A DNA stretch of 64,000 nt from Phycisphaerales bacterium UBA1161 (GCA_002311745.1 DBZL01000033.1:1-64000); one strand, 5' to 3'; shown: positions 1 through 8,114, numbered from the stretch's first letter. The notes: generated by a model not told the origin, from the letters alone. Made by a program: numbers and translations.

Positions 1-103
1 GCAACGGTATCAGGGGGACGCCCGTCTGGTTGGAGTAACTGTTTACCGTTCTGCAGATGATTTGCGAAATATCGGCCGGCGGGATGTCCGTGAGCAACGC
101 CAT
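1..103 (-). CDS. Unknown protein, N-terminal fragment running off the left edge
   Basis: Reading the minus strand from the ATG at 103 gives 34 codons that start MALLTDIPPADISQIICRTV and stay open to the window edge. A TAG lies two codons upstream, so 103 is the first possible start in this frame. I do not recognise the family. The reason to call it is that a clearly related reading frame, MALLTDILPADTSSIICRAV, occurs on the same strand at 3748-3909; similarity at protein level in this frame suggests real coding sequence. Upstream DNA is also similar between the copies. The ribosome-binding site is weak (TAGGAC). The fragment is too short for a function. Confidence 0.4.
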   Translation of the reverse strand, partial: MALLTDIPPADISQIICRTVNSYSNQTGVPLIPL

Positions 104-621
104 GTCCTAGCCGACCCATTCGGCTCCGCAGCAAACTTCCGATGCCCGCCAGTTGATCTTGGGGATGCCCAGCCCCAAAAATTCATTTGCACCGCTGAGC
201 ACGCGGCCTTCGGCTCTGAGGCTCAGGCTCGAAGAGAGATCACAGAGAAGTCCGACTATGCCGTGCGCGAGCTCGCCGCCCGCCGATCTGCGCCCCCGAG
301 CCTGTCGAGGGGAGCTTGCCTGCACCGAGCTTGCCCAGGGCGTCGAACCGTGTTCATCCGCATTTCATCCGACTTCGACGAGCTCCCTTCGGGTCTGAGC
401 CGCTCGGCTGAGCTCCCGACGAAGCCTCAGGGTCGAAGACCGTCGAGTCGTGGCAAGAAATTTTTCTGACGCTATTTCGAGAAAGCTTGTCGCTTTCCAG
501 GAAAGAGCTCGAGGCCGGAAATTTTGCGAATTCTCGATGTCCTGGATTCTTGCCCGCCGCCGAATTGTCAAAAACGCATTCCTTTCAATTTTACATCAAT
601 TCAAAATAACTACTTTTGTAA
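104..621. other. Non-coding stretch with REP-like words
   Basis: No convincing gene. The several overlapping open frames are short and share no recognisable motif. The stretch 290-450 is rich in recurring words (GAGCCTGTCGAGGGG, GAGCTTGCC, GAGCTCCC, CTGAGGCTCAGG, GAAGCCTCAGGGTCGAAG), which looks like degenerate REP-type intergenic palindromes rather than coding sequence. From about 560 it becomes AT-rich and leads into the promoter of the sedolisin gene. Confidence 0.5.
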
Positions 622-651
622 TTGACATGTGCCATTCGATTTTGTTATAGG
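622..651 (+). promoter_or_regulatory. Sigma-70 type promoter of the sedolisin gene
   Basis: A perfect -35 box TTGACA (622-627) is followed by TTATAG at 17 bp (645-650) or TATAGG at 18 bp (646-651), in an AT-rich patch that stands out from the GC-rich surroundings. Transcription would begin near 657. This argues against the in-frame ATG at 629, which lies inside the promoter, and for the ATG at 782. Confidence 0.6.
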
Positions 652-655
652 ACGC

Positions 656-714
656 GTGTTGAAAACGGGGCCGGGGCGGCTGTTGGGGGGGGTCCTCGGA
701 ACTGAGTTCAACAC
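656..714 (+). promoter_or_regulatory. Inverted repeat closing a stem at the mRNA 5' end
   Basis: GTGTTGAA (656-663) pairs perfectly with TTCAACAC (707-714), enclosing a G-rich loop that includes a run of eight G. The stem would start almost exactly at the predicted transcription start, so it may stabilise the transcript or act as an attenuator-like leader. No known riboswitch was recognised. Confidence 0.4.
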
Positions 715-731
715 AAGTTATTCGCATCACG

Positions 732-818
732 TCGTAGCCGTTGCTGTTAAAAAGGGGGTCATTTCGGATCGGAGGTGGAGCATGTCTATCGAGCCAAATC
801 CGATGCAACCGAAACGCG
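732..818 (+). repeat. Duplicated leader/start region, copy 1
   Basis: This 87-bp segment (50 bp of 5' leader with the GGAGGTGG ribosome site, the ATG at 782 and the first 12 codons) is nearly identical to 2751-2837, where the ATG sits at the same offset. Outside it the two genes are not similar. Confidence 0.85.
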
Positions 819-2701
819 CGTCTTGGATGTCCCTTTTTCTTGGCCGCAAAACCAATCTGCTGCGGATTCTTATCGGTGCCGCCTGCGCGGCCTTTTGTTC
901 CCCGGCTCCGGTGTTGGCACAGTACGTCTACGTGCCCGTGCAAATCCGCACCGCGTACGGTTTCAACGGCGTTCCACTAACCGGCGCCGGACAAACCATC
1001 GCGATCGTCGACGCCTACAACAACCCCACGATTAAGTCTGACCTTGCCATGTTCGACTCCAATTTCGGCATCAGCGCGCCTCCCAGCTTCTCGATCGTGA
1101 ATCAAACCGGCGGCAGCACGTTGCCCACTGCGACCGACAGCGGTTGGGCGTTAGAGAGCGACCTCGACGTCGAGTGGGCCCATGCCATCGCGCCCGAGGC
1201 CAACATCCTCCTGGTGGAGACCGACGACTACCACGGGGCGAACATGCAGACCGGCGTGCGGACGGCCGCCGCTGCCCCCGGCACGTGTGTGGTCTCCATG
1301 AGTTGGGGCGGCAATGAACTCGATGGCGAGACTGGTAACGACACGAACTACGTGACCCCCAGCGGCCACCAGGGCGTATCGTTCGTCGCCAGCACGGGGG
1401 ACAAAGGCTACGTCCAATATCCCTCGGTCGCCCCCACCGTCTTGGCTGTGGGCGGCACCTCGCTTTACCTCAATGGCAGCGGTGGCTATGGCTCCGAAAC
1501 CGTCTGGAACAATTCTGACGGAAGCGGCGGCGGCGGCGTCAGCACCCAGGAAAGTAAGCCAGGCTATCAGAGCAAGGCGCAGCAAACCGGAAAGCGGACC
1601 GTACCGGATGTCGCCTATGATGCCGCCTCGAACACTGATTTTGCCACTATCGTCAGCGGTCAACTACTCAATGTCTACGGCACCAGTGCCGGCGCGCCCC
1701 AGTGGGCCGCATTGATCGCCCTCGCCAATCAGGGCCGGGCGATCAACGGTTTCAAGTCGCTTGATAGCTCCGATCTCGCCAACGGACTGCTCCCAGATTT
1801 GTACGACTTGTACAACACGCCGAAATACTCGCAGGCCTTCCATGACGTAACCACCGGCACGAATAGCACCGGCCAGGCCGCTGGCCCTGGCTACGACACC
1901 GCCACTGGATTGGGGACGCCCAAGGCCGACTTCCTGATCCCCTATCTAGCCGACCTCAACAGGCCGCCCGCCCCCTACAACCAAGACATCCGTAACAACA
2001 CCGGCGCGGCGCAGAGGAGCCTCACCGTGGTATTGGCAGGCGACCAAACCGCGAACCTCGGAAATTCCTGGTGGAACCACCAGTTCGGCGGCGGCGCCCC
2101 AACCATCCGGGTCATCGACGGCAATACGTATCTCACCTTTAGCGGCCCCAACGCCGTCGCCCCCGGCGCCAAGGGGCACGTTGGCTACACCCTCATGGGC
2201 GGAACGACCGTGCCGCATGGCAACGGCTCTCCTGATGTTATCGATACGTTCTGGGGGACTCCTGACAGCAACACTGTCTACCATGCGCCGGCCGTAACCG
2301 TTGACGTGAACATGTCCACCCCTTCCATTGGCCCCTACCAGTATATCGCCGTCTATACCGAAACCACGCGCAACGGGACCGAAACCCACGCTTGGCAGGA
2401 AATCGCCATTGGGGCAGATGATCGCCCCTGCATCGACCTCACCAATGCCGAATCGGATTCGCTTACGGTCGACGTTGCAAGGTTCCTTGGATCAGACACC
2501 CCAATCTCGCTGGACGACTTGAACTACGACTCTCTGCCGCCGACCGATCCGGATTTCCTGGCGATCCCCGGAATCGGCGATGGCTCCATCATCGGGCCCG
2601 GCGACCAACTCCAATCCGCGCCGATTCCCGAGCCGACCTCGCTGGGCCTTGTCGGCATCGGTGCCATCGGCCTGTTGGCCAGGCGAAGAAGGGTGGCGTA
2701 G
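782..2701 (+). CDS. Sedolisin (S53) family serine protease with PEP-CTERM tail
   Basis: Predicted secreted serine-carboxyl peptidase, 639 aa. The start at 782 is chosen because of GGAGG 7 bases upstream and the promoter at 622-651. A signal peptide (about residues 20-46, cut near VLAQ) is followed directly by the mature domain with no obvious pro-domain. The S53 catalytic set is visible: Glu125 and Asp129 in ESDLD, oxyanion Asp207 in STGDKGY, nucleophile Ser302 in YGTSAGAP. The DVTTGTN and GYDTATGLGTP motifs match the calcium site. A C-terminal region of about 200 aa precedes the PEP-CTERM anchor (PEPTSLGL, then RRRR), which in other bacteria is recognised by an exosortase for surface display; none is in the window. 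It shares its leader with the next gene. Confidence 0.88.
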   Translation: MSIEPNPMQPKRASWMSLFLGRKTNLLRILIGAACAAFCSPAPVLAQYVYVPVQIRTAYGFNGVPLTGAGQTIAIVDAYNNPTIKSDLAMFDSNFGISAPPSFSIVNQTGGSTLPTATDSGWALESDLDVEWAHAIAPEANILLVETDDYHGANMQTGVRTAAAAPGTCVVSMSWGGNELDGETGNDTNYVTPSGHQGVSFVASTGDKGYVQYPSVAPTVLAVGGTSLYLNGSGGYGSETVWNNSDGSGGGGVSTQESKPGYQSKAQQTGKRTVPDVAYDAASNTDFATIVSGQLLNVYGTSAGAPQWAALIALANQGRAINGFKSLDSSDLANGLLPDLYDLYNTPKYSQAFHDVTTGTNSTGQAAGPGYDTATGLGTPKADFLIPYLADLNRPPAPYNQDIRNNTGAAQRSLTVVLAGDQTANLGNSWWNHQFGGGAPTIRVIDGNTYLTFSGPNAVAPGAKGHVGYTLMGGTTVPHGNGSPDVIDTFWGTPDSNTVYHAPAVTVDVNMSTPSIGPYQYIAVYTETTRNGTETHAWQEIAIGADDRPCIDLTNAESDSLTVDVARFLGSDTPISLDDLNYDSLPPTDPDFLAIPGIGDGSIIGPGDQLQSAPIPEPTSLGLVGIGAIGLLARRRRVA

Positions 2702-2750
2702 GACAACCGGGCGATGAAACCGCGCGATGAAACCCGGACGTGAGCGGCTT

Positions 2751-2837
2751 TCGTAGCCGTTGCTGTTGAAAAGTGGGTCATTTCGGATCGGAGGTGGGAC
2801 ATGTCTATCGAGCCAAAGCCGATGCGACCGGAACGCG
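2751..2837 (+). repeat. Duplicated leader/start region, copy 2
   Basis: Near-identical to 732-818, with the ATG of the downstream PEP-CTERM gene (2801) 50 bases in, as in copy 1. Differences are scattered single-base changes. It contains a ribosome site GGAGGTGG but no promoter like that at 622-651, so expression may depend on read-through from the sedolisin gene. Confidence 0.85.
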
Positions 2838-3760
2838 AGCGATTTACGGGATTGGCCCGCAAGTCTTGGATGTGCCCTTTTCTTGCCTCCACCCTTGCCT
2901 GCCTGGCCGTTCTGGGCAGTGCGCCCGTCGCAACGGCGATGTTCTGGCGCGATGACAACCAGACCCCGCCCAACCTGCCACCTGGCACCAACTCGGGGTG
3001 GAAGGCGTTTACTAGCCCATTCTATCTAGAAAACGGGATCTACCTTGGATTCCCGAGTACGCAGACCGACGATGTAATGTCGCTGACACTGGCTGTCGAA
3101 GGCACCAACCTTGGGTTTGACGATCCGGATTTCTCCGGTTCCCAGGTGGGGGGGACCGGAAACACACTAACGGGGGAACGGCGTAGCGGCGAGCTCTACG
3201 GCGGAACGTACATTGCAAGGGGTGTTTTTAATATTCACCCTAGCGGTGTGTGGGTCCATCTAGTACCGACCAGTGTTACCCCCGCCCCGAAGATTACTGG
3301 AACGATCTGGTATTGGCGGGACGTCAAGGGACACGTTAATTTCGGTACGACGTGCGATTTCAAGTATACGGAAGGATCCACAAAGGATCCGCCCCTTCGG
3401 ACCGAATACTGGTTTTTCCCCGATGATGTCCCTATTGATACGAGTCAGACGCCAACATTCGTCGGTCCCCCTGGCAGCGGGAATTGGTCGTACCAGTACC
3501 TCTACTCCGACCCGTACGGAAATCCAATGCCCAACGGTGGCATAGAGTGGACAACTAACGGCGCCGGAGTTTCCGACGGACAGGAGGTTGATACGTCGTT
3601 CGATTGCGTGGCCCCAGGCAACGTCCTCTATACCGACTATGAGGTGTTTGCGGATGGAACCACCGTTCCGTTTACCGAGGTGTGCCCCGAGCCGGCCAGC
3701 GCCGGCATGATCGCCCTGTCGGCGGTCGGCCTGCTGGCCCGCCGTCGTCAGCGTGCCTGA
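2801..3760 (+). CDS. PEP-CTERM exported protein of unknown function
   Basis: 319 aa, begins MSIEPKPMRPERERF like the upstream sedolisin (MSIEPNPMQPKR), followed by a hydrophobic signal segment at about residues 27-48 ending VATA. The body is rich in Gly, Pro, Thr and aromatic residues with no recognised enzyme motif, as is common in planctomycete extracellular proteins. It closes with PEPASAG, a hydrophobic stretch and RRRQRA, the PEP-CTERM sorting tail. RBS GGAGGTGG lies upstream in the duplicated leader. It lies 99 bp downstream of the protease and may be co-transcribed. A substrate, partner or matrix role next to the protease is speculation. Confidence 0.8.
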   Translation: MSIEPKPMRPERERFTGLARKSWMCPFLASTLACLAVLGSAPVATAMFWRDDNQTPPNLPPGTNSGWKAFTSPFYLENGIYLGFPSTQTDDVMSLTLAVEGTNLGFDDPDFSGSQVGGTGNTLTGERRSGELYGGTYIARGVFNIHPSGVWVHLVPTSVTPAPKITGTIWYWRDVKGHVNFGTTCDFKYTEGSTKDPPLRTEYWFFPDDVPIDTSQTPTFVGPPGSGNWSYQYLYSDPYGNPMPNGGIEWTTNGAGVSDGQEVDTSFDCVAPGNVLYTDYEVFADGTTVPFTEVCPEPASAGMIALSAVGLLARRRQRA

Positions 3761-3909
3761 GGCCGCGTCAACCCTGGGCGAAGAACCCATAAGGGGGTAA
3801 CCCATAAGGGGGTCACTCCTACTTTTTTCGCCGGGCTTGCGGAACTGTTCACCGCCCTGCAGATGATTGACGACGTGTCGGCCGGCAGGATGTCCGTCAG
3901 CAACGCCAT
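3748..3909 (-). pseudogene. Degenerate second copy of the left-edge gene
   Basis: The minus strand reads MALLTDILPADTSSIICRAV from 3909, matching the fragment at 1-103 over about 34 residues, then diverges through a short tandem duplication (the 14-bp unit ACCCATAAGGGGGT twice at about 3785-3813) and stops at 3748, inside the end of the PEP-CTERM gene on the other strand. The frame also stays open upstream to 3963. It looks like a truncated relic left by a segmental duplication, but a short functional peptide cannot be excluded. Confidence 0.4.
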
Positions 3910-3956
3910 ATCTTTGCCGGCCCATTCGGCTCGCAGCAGGACGACCCTTGGCAGGG

Positions 3957-3985
3957 TTGACACTCTCCCATATCCGACTTACAAT
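3957..3985 (+). promoter_or_regulatory. Strong sigma-70 promoter of the winged-helix/NTase operon
   Basis: TTGACA (3957-3962), exactly 17 bp, TACAAT (3980-3985): one mismatch from the E. coli consensus. The predicted start of transcription (about 3992) falls within the first operator repeat, an arrangement expected for autorepression. Confidence 0.75.
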
Positions 3986-3987
3986 TA

Positions 3988-4050
3988 AGGTCAATAGACC
4001 TAAGTTTCAGGTCGATTGACATAAGTGTTAGGTCACAATCTATGCTTGCA
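3988..4050 (+). promoter_or_regulatory. Iterated 21-bp operator with AGGTC boxes
   Basis: AGGTC occurs at 3988, 4009 and 4030, precisely 21 bp apart (two helical turns). The first unit is a perfect palindrome AGGTCAATAGACCT, the second an imperfect one AGGTCGATTGACAT, and the third box reaches the start codon at 4042. The first two units also share the trailing TAAGT. Repeats at the transcription start in front of a DNA-binding protein gene suggest autoregulation by that protein. Confidence 0.65.
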
Positions 4051-4371
4051 AACCTACTTGGCTCAGTCAACAAGGAACGCGTGCTCATTTATCTGGCTGC
4101 CCGAGGCCGCGGTTATTCGCGCCAGATCGCTCGGTTCTTTCAGGCGCCGCTGTCCCCGGTGCAAAACGCCATGGAGAAGCTGGAGGCGGCGGGCGTTCTG
4201 GTCAGCCGGGTAGTCGGCAGCACGCATGAGTATGAGTTTAACCCGCGCTACCCGGCGCGAGCCGAACTGACGCTCCTGCTGAACCGCGCCCTGTCCCTCT
4301 ATCCGCCAACACTGCGAGACGAACTCCTGCTAACCCGTTCCCGACCCCGGCGCAAGGGCAAGCCACTTTGA
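4042..4371 (+). CDS. Winged-helix DNA-binding protein, candidate antitoxin/autorepressor
   Basis: 109 aa. The sequence has the pattern of a winged helix-turn-helix domain: a helix (SVNKERVLIYLAARG), a recognition helix (YSRQIARFFQAPLSPVQNAMEKLEAAGVL) and a wing strand pair (VSRVVGSTHEYEFN), then a basic C-terminal tail (RSRPRRKGKPL). This is the fold of small regulators paired with nucleotidyltransferases, including AbiEi-type antitoxins. Its stop codon overlaps the start of the nucleotidyltransferase, and its promoter carries three spaced AGGTC boxes, so it probably represses its own operon. The pairing is seen in the sequence; the antitoxin role is inferred. Confidence 0.65.
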   Translation: MLANLLGSVNKERVLIYLAARGRGYSRQIARFFQAPLSPVQNAMEKLEAAGVLVSRVVGSTHEYEFNPRYPARAELTLLLNRALSLYPPTLRDELLLTRSRPRRKGKPL

Positions 4372-4991
4372 AAACCATAGGCGACATGTCGGCCGAAGAG
4401 CTTGCGGGGCTTGTCTGCCAAACGTTAAAGGATGCCGGCGTGACCGTGACGCTCACGGGCGGCGCTTGCGTTGCGATCTGGTCGCAGGGGAAGTACGTCT
4501 CAAAGGACCTTGACTTTATTGAGGAAGGGCCGGTGCCCCGGCGAAAAATTCGCGACGCACTGAAGCTTCTTGGGTTCCGAGAGGAGGGGCGCTACTTTGT
4601 CCACCCCGCGACCAAGTTCTTCATAGAGTTTCCGACAGGGCCGTTGATGGTCGGCGGCCAACGCATCGAGCACGTGACCGAGCGGACAACGCTCTGCGGT
4701 GATTTGCGCCTCCTTTCACCGACTGACTGCGTCAAGGACAGGCTTGCGGCCTTCTTCCACTGGAATGACCGCCAATCGCTGGAGCAGGCGTTGATGGTTG
4801 CTCAAGCTCAGCATGTTGATTTGGAAGATGTCCGCCGCTGGTCGAAATCCGAAGGAAACGACGCGAAGTTCGGCATATTCGAGCAAAAGCTTTCTGGCCA
4901 TGCGCCCATCGGCAAGCCAGTCACTCCACAACGTCCGCCCAATACATCTGCAAAAGCACCGGGCACAGGTAAGGAGCCCGGCTACGGATGA
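4368..4991 (+). CDS. Nucleotidyltransferase-fold protein, candidate toxin partner
   Basis: 207 aa from a TTG at 4368 that overlaps the preceding TGA; the ATG at 4386 is the alternative. The active-site pattern of the polymerase-beta nucleotidyltransferase superfamily is visible: a Gly-Gly pair (TGGACVAIW, Gly31-Gly32) followed by two acidic residues in SKDLDF (Asp47, Asp49). Further along is a DCVKDRL...HWNDRQSLEQA segment that I associate with a family of stand-alone nucleotidyltransferases related to AbiEii. Coupled to a winged-helix gene under an autoregulated-looking promoter, it resembles an abortive-infection or toxin-antitoxin pair. Substrate and toxicity are unknown. Confidence 0.65.
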   Translation: MKTIGDMSAEELAGLVCQTLKDAGVTVTLTGGACVAIWSQGKYVSKDLDFIEEGPVPRRKIRDALKLLGFREEGRYFVHPATKFFIEFPTGPLMVGGQRIEHVTERTTLCGDLRLLSPTDCVKDRLAAFFHWNDRQSLEQALMVAQAQHVDLEDVRRWSKSEGNDAKFGIFEQKLSGHAPIGKPVTPQRPPNTSAKAPGTGKEPGYG

Positions 4992-5049
4992 GGGGTCCGG
5001 AATGCTACGTACAAACCCTCGCAAGTTCACTAGCAAATGACCAACTTCC

Positions 5050-6315
5050 TTAGCCAATTGCCACATCCGCCTCGGTGGTGTTGTCCGCCATCCACCACAG
5101 GACCATCACCGGGGCGACGCGGCCGACCAGCATGATGGCGCAGTACCCGTACAGCAGGCTCCTCATGTCCGGCAATTGCGTCAGCGTAAACCCGACGTTG
5201 CTGAGGCCGCTGACGGCGTTCAGCAACGCGCCGTCCGGATTGCTCGCGCGACTGATGTGCGACAGCAGGATGGCTGAGCCCAGGACCAGTGCGGCATAGA
5301 TCCCCAGCCAGGCGACGGCGAAGCCGAAGGAGCGGCTGACCTGCTCGCCGGCCAGGAGGCGGCGCGTGCCGCGGATGAGCTGGGCCAAGGTCGTGGTTTT
5401 GAGGCCTCCGCCCGTGCCGGCCGGGCTGGCGCCGATCGCCATCAGAATGATGACAATCCATTGGGCGCTTTGCCCAATGCCGTGGATCGGCACAATCGGA
5501 AGTCCGCCGGTGCGCGACTCGATCGACACAACCGAATCCGCCTTTGCCGTATCCGCCGCCCAGCGCCATTTCAGGGTGTGCAAGTTGACGCTGAGCAGAA
5601 AAAGCAGACCAAAGCCAACCACGTACAGCCAGGCGGATGTGACCAATACCGTGCGGGTGTGGTCCGACAGTCTCTGGCGGCGGCGGATGGCGCGGATCAA
5701 TTCCATCAGCACCGGCAGGCCCAGGCCGCCCAGGATCGTCATGGGCAAGACAATCGCGTGCGTGGCAATGCTCGATGCGTTGGGCAGATTGCCCACCGAC
5801 AGGCCGCAGTTGCCGAAGGCGGCGGCGGCCAGAAAAACCGCCTGAAACAAAGTCCGGTCCCCGATCATCAGCAGCCCAGTCCCCACCAGCAGGGCCAGGC
5901 ATTGCGCCCCCACCGCGGCGTAAATCACCTGATCATCCGTGAACGGCAGGCGGACGATGCGCGTCACCGCCAGGCTGCCGGCGATCAAGCTGAACAGCGT
6001 GCCCACGATCATCATGATCAGGATCACGAACTGCCCGAAGAAATTCAGGCCGCTCAGGCCGGGGGATTGATCGAACCCGGTCAGCGTCGCCCCGTTCATG
6101 GCGCAGAACAGGGCCCGCACCGCGCTGCGGTTTCCCGCGGGAAACCCCGACCACCAGATCGCCCAAAACCCCACCGCGATCATCCCCAGGTAGCAGGGGA
6201 ACATCCAATTGACCACCCAGCGGCCATAGGCGTCGCCGGCGTCAAGCACGACGGCCTGGACGCGCTGCCGAGACTTGTCGTTGCCCGCTGTTGGTGAACT
6301 CAAGAGCACCCTCAC
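5050..6315 (-). CDS. TrkH/KtrB-family potassium transporter subunit
   Basis: Integral membrane protein with about ten hydrophobic segments and the four pore-loop signatures of the TrkH/Ktr superfamily: MNGATLTGFDQ, AFGNCGLSVG, GASPAGTGGGLKT and SGLSNVGFT. It should form the K+ (or Na+/K+) conducting pore and normally works with a cytoplasmic TrkA/KtrA nucleotide-binding subunit, not present here. The open frame begins inside hisI; no ATG lies between the hisI stop (6329) and the first membrane segment, so the start is one of GTG 6315, GTG 6309 or TTG 6303 (TTG has GAGGG 5 bases upstream). Given here as 6315 with low certainty. Downstream of hisI on the same strand. Confidence 0.82.
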   Translation of the reverse strand: MRVLLSSPTAGNDKSRQRVQAVVLDAGDAYGRWVVNWMFPCYLGMIAVGFWAIWWSGFPAGNRSAVRALFCAMNGATLTGFDQSPGLSGLNFFGQFVILIMMIVGTLFSLIAGSLAVTRIVRLPFTDDQVIYAAVGAQCLALLVGTGLLMIGDRTLFQAVFLAAAAFGNCGLSVGNLPNASSIATHAIVLPMTILGGLGLPVLMELIRAIRRRQRLSDHTRTVLVTSAWLYVVGFGLLFLLSVNLHTLKWRWAADTAKADSVVSIESRTGGLPIVPIHGIGQSAQWIVIILMAIGASPAGTGGGLKTTTLAQLIRGTRRLLAGEQVSRSFGFAVAWLGIYAALVLGSAILLSHISRASNPDGALLNAVSGLSNVGFTLTQLPDMRSLLYGYCAIMLVGRVAPVMVLWWMADNTTEADVAIG

Positions 6316-6328
6316 TGCTGGGGCCGCA

Positions 6329-6718
6329 TCATTTCTTATAGACCGTCTTCGGGTCAAACACTTTGTCCCCGATGATTTTCCAGTCTTGTTCTCCACTGTG
6401 GTGCTCACGGAAGAAGCAACTGTAATACCCTTCGTGGCAGGCGGCCCCAACCTGCTCCACTTTGATCAGCAGCACATCCTGATCGCAATCGGTCGCGATG
6501 GATTTGACCTGCTGCACATGTCCGCTGGTCTCCCCCTTGAGCCACAATTTACCACGACTGCGGCTAAAAAAGTACGTCTGGCCCGTTTGCACGGTCTTTT
6601 CCAGGGCCGCCCGGTTCATCCAGGCCATCATGAGCACCTGGCCCGTCGAGGCATCCTGGATGATCGCGGGGATCAGGCCGTTGGCGTCGAATTTGAGCTG
6701 ATCCAGTTGCGTGTCCAT
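6329..6718 (-). CDS. hisI: Phosphoribosyl-AMP cyclohydrolase
   Basis: 129 aa, normal length for a stand-alone HisI. It opens the purine ring of phosphoribosyl-AMP in histidine biosynthesis. Diagnostic motifs are present: [11 protein letters not shown] (59-69), DCDQD (77-81, Mg/Zn site) and the zinc cysteines Cys78, Cys94 and Cys101 ([13 protein letters not shown]). The ATG at 6718 is taken because the family begins just before this point; the longer frame extends into pgk on the other strand. Monocistronic with, or just upstream of, the TrkH-like gene; divergent from pgk. No other his gene is nearby. Confidence 0.93.
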   Translation of the reverse strand: MDTQLDQLKFDANGLIPAIIQDASTGQVLMMAWMNRAALEKTVQTGQTYFFSRSRGKLWLKGETSGHVQQVKSIATDCDQDVLLIKVEQVGAACHEGYYSCFFREHHSGEQDWKIIGDKVFDPKTVYKK

Positions 6719-6757
6719 GCGGGCAGTTGTCCGCAGGGGCGGCGCATTTGTCAAACC

Positions 6758-6785
6758 TTGACTTGCCCCCGCCGGCCCGTAGCAT
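6758..6785 (+). promoter_or_regulatory. Possible promoter of pgk
   Basis: TTGACT (6758-6763), 16 bp, TAGCAT (6780-6785), 25 bases before the pgk start in the 91-bp hisI-pgk divergent gap. The -35 is good, the -10 only fair. Confidence 0.35.
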
Positions 6786-6809
6786 CGCCGGCACAACGGG
6801 AGCAACACC

Positions 6810-7994
6810 ATGAGCAAAAAAACAATGGCCAACGTGGACGTTCGCGGGAAAAAAGTATTGATGCGCGTGGATTTCAACGTGCCGCTCGAAGGCAGCAAGA
6901 TCACCGATGATCGGCGGATCGTGCAGGCGCTGCCGACGATCAAGGACATCATCGGCCGCGGCGGGAGGCTGATCCTGATGTCCCACCTGGGCCGGCCCAA
7001 GGGCGGGCCGGAACCGAAATTCTCGCTCAAGCCGTGCGCCGACCGCCTCACGCAGCTTTTGGGCAAGGGCGTGAAATTCGCCGATGACTGCATCGGCCCG
7101 GCCGTTGAGCAACAGGCGGCCGGCCTCAAGGACGGCGATGTGCTGCTGCTGGAAAACCTGCGATTCCACAAGGAAGAGGAAAAGAACGATCCGAATTTCG
7201 CCAAGCAATTGGCCAAGCTCGGCGACGTGTACGTCAACGACGCTTTCGGGACGGCTCATCGCGAGCACGCCAGCACCTTCGGCACGCCGCAGGCCATGGC
7301 CGGCAAGCCGCGCGTCATCGGGCAGCTCATCCAGAAAGAACTGAAATTCCTGGGCGACGCCATCGCCAAACCCGCCCGGCCCTTCGTGGCCGTCCTGGGC
7401 GGGGCCAAGGTGTCGGATAAGATCAACGTCATCGAGCAACTGCTGGGCAAGTGCGACACCCTGCTGATCGGCGGGGCCATGGCCTACACGTTCTTCCTGG
7501 CCCAGGGCAAAGGCGTCGGCAAGAGCCTGGTGGAACGCGACAAGGTGGAATTGGCCAAAGGGTTGCTGGCTAAGGCTGGAACCAAGATCAAGCTGCCCGT
7601 GGACAATGTCATCTCCAACCAGATGACGGACGACGCCAAGACGCAGGTGGTCGAAGGCGACATCCCGGCCGACATGGAAGGCTTCGACATCGGCCCCAAA
7701 ACGCAAAAGCTGTACGCGGCGGAAATCGCCAAGGCCAAGACGATTGTCTGGAACGGCCCGATGGGCGTCTTCGAGAAGAAGCCGTTTGCCGCCGGCACGC
7801 GGGCCATCGCCCAGGCGATTGCCGGCGCCACGGCCAAGAACGGCGCGGTGTCGATCATCGGCGGCGGCGACAGCGCCGCGGCCGTCGAGCAGATGGGCCT
7901 GTCTGACAAGGTCAGCCACGTCAGCACCGGCGGCGGGGCGAGCCTGGAGTTCCTGGAGAACGGGCACTTTTCGACATTGGATATTCTGGATTGA
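6810..7994 (+). CDS. pgk: Phosphoglycerate kinase
   Basis: 394 aa, full length for bacterial PGK. Transfers phosphate between 1,3-bisphosphoglycerate and ADP in glycolysis. The substrate-binding start [13 protein letters not shown], the SHLGRPKGG loop, [31 protein letters not shown] and the C-terminal nucleotide loop GGGDSAAAV with STGGGASLE are all present. Ribosome site GGGAG 8 bases before the ATG. The next gene is rpe (ribulose-phosphate epimerase), giving a small carbon-metabolism pair separated by a repeat hairpin. Confidence 0.97.
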   Translation: MSKKTMANVDVRGKKVLMRVDFNVPLEGSKITDDRRIVQALPTIKDIIGRGGRLILMSHLGRPKGGPEPKFSLKPCADRLTQLLGKGVKFADDCIGPAVEQQAAGLKDGDVLLLENLRFHKEEEKNDPNFAKQLAKLGDVYVNDAFGTAHREHASTFGTPQAMAGKPRVIGQLIQKELKFLGDAIAKPARPFVAVLGGAKVSDKINVIEQLLGKCDTLLIGGAMAYTFFLAQGKGVGKSLVERDKVELAKGLLAKAGTKIKLPVDNVISNQMTDDAKTQVVEGDIPADMEGFDIGPKTQKLYAAEIAKAKTIVWNGPMGVFEKKPFAAGTRAIAQAIAGATAKNGAVSIIGGGDSAAAVEQMGLSDKVSHVSTGGGASLEFLENGHFSTLDILD

Positions 7995-8007
7995 GTACCC
8001 AAATATT

Positions 8008-8113
8008 AATGACGAATGACGAATGACAAATGACGAATCAATGACGAATGACCGAATGGGCATGATGCGTTTCTTTTCATTCGTCATTCGTCATTCGAAT
8101 TTCGAATTTCACT
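8008..8113. repeat. ATGACGAATG-type hairpin repeat between pgk and rpe
   Basis: Tandem GACGAATGAC units on the left (8011-8055) mirror TCATTCGTCATTCG units on the right (8079-8098), so the whole gap folds into one long imperfect hairpin with a short AT-rich loop. The same family occurs inside valS (11918-12012) and after valS (13229-13364). It reaches to two bases before the rpe start codon. Confidence 0.85.
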
Positions 8114-8114
8114 G

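Noticed and set aside
629..781. N-terminal extension of the sedolisin gene from the ATG at 629
   Set aside because: The ATG lies in the spacer of a near-perfect promoter (622-651) and has no ribosome site, whereas ATG 782 has GGAGG and is followed by a signal peptide.
8008..8113. CRISPR array
   Set aside because: Units are short, adjacent and of mixed orientation forming a hairpin; no regular spacers and no cas genes.
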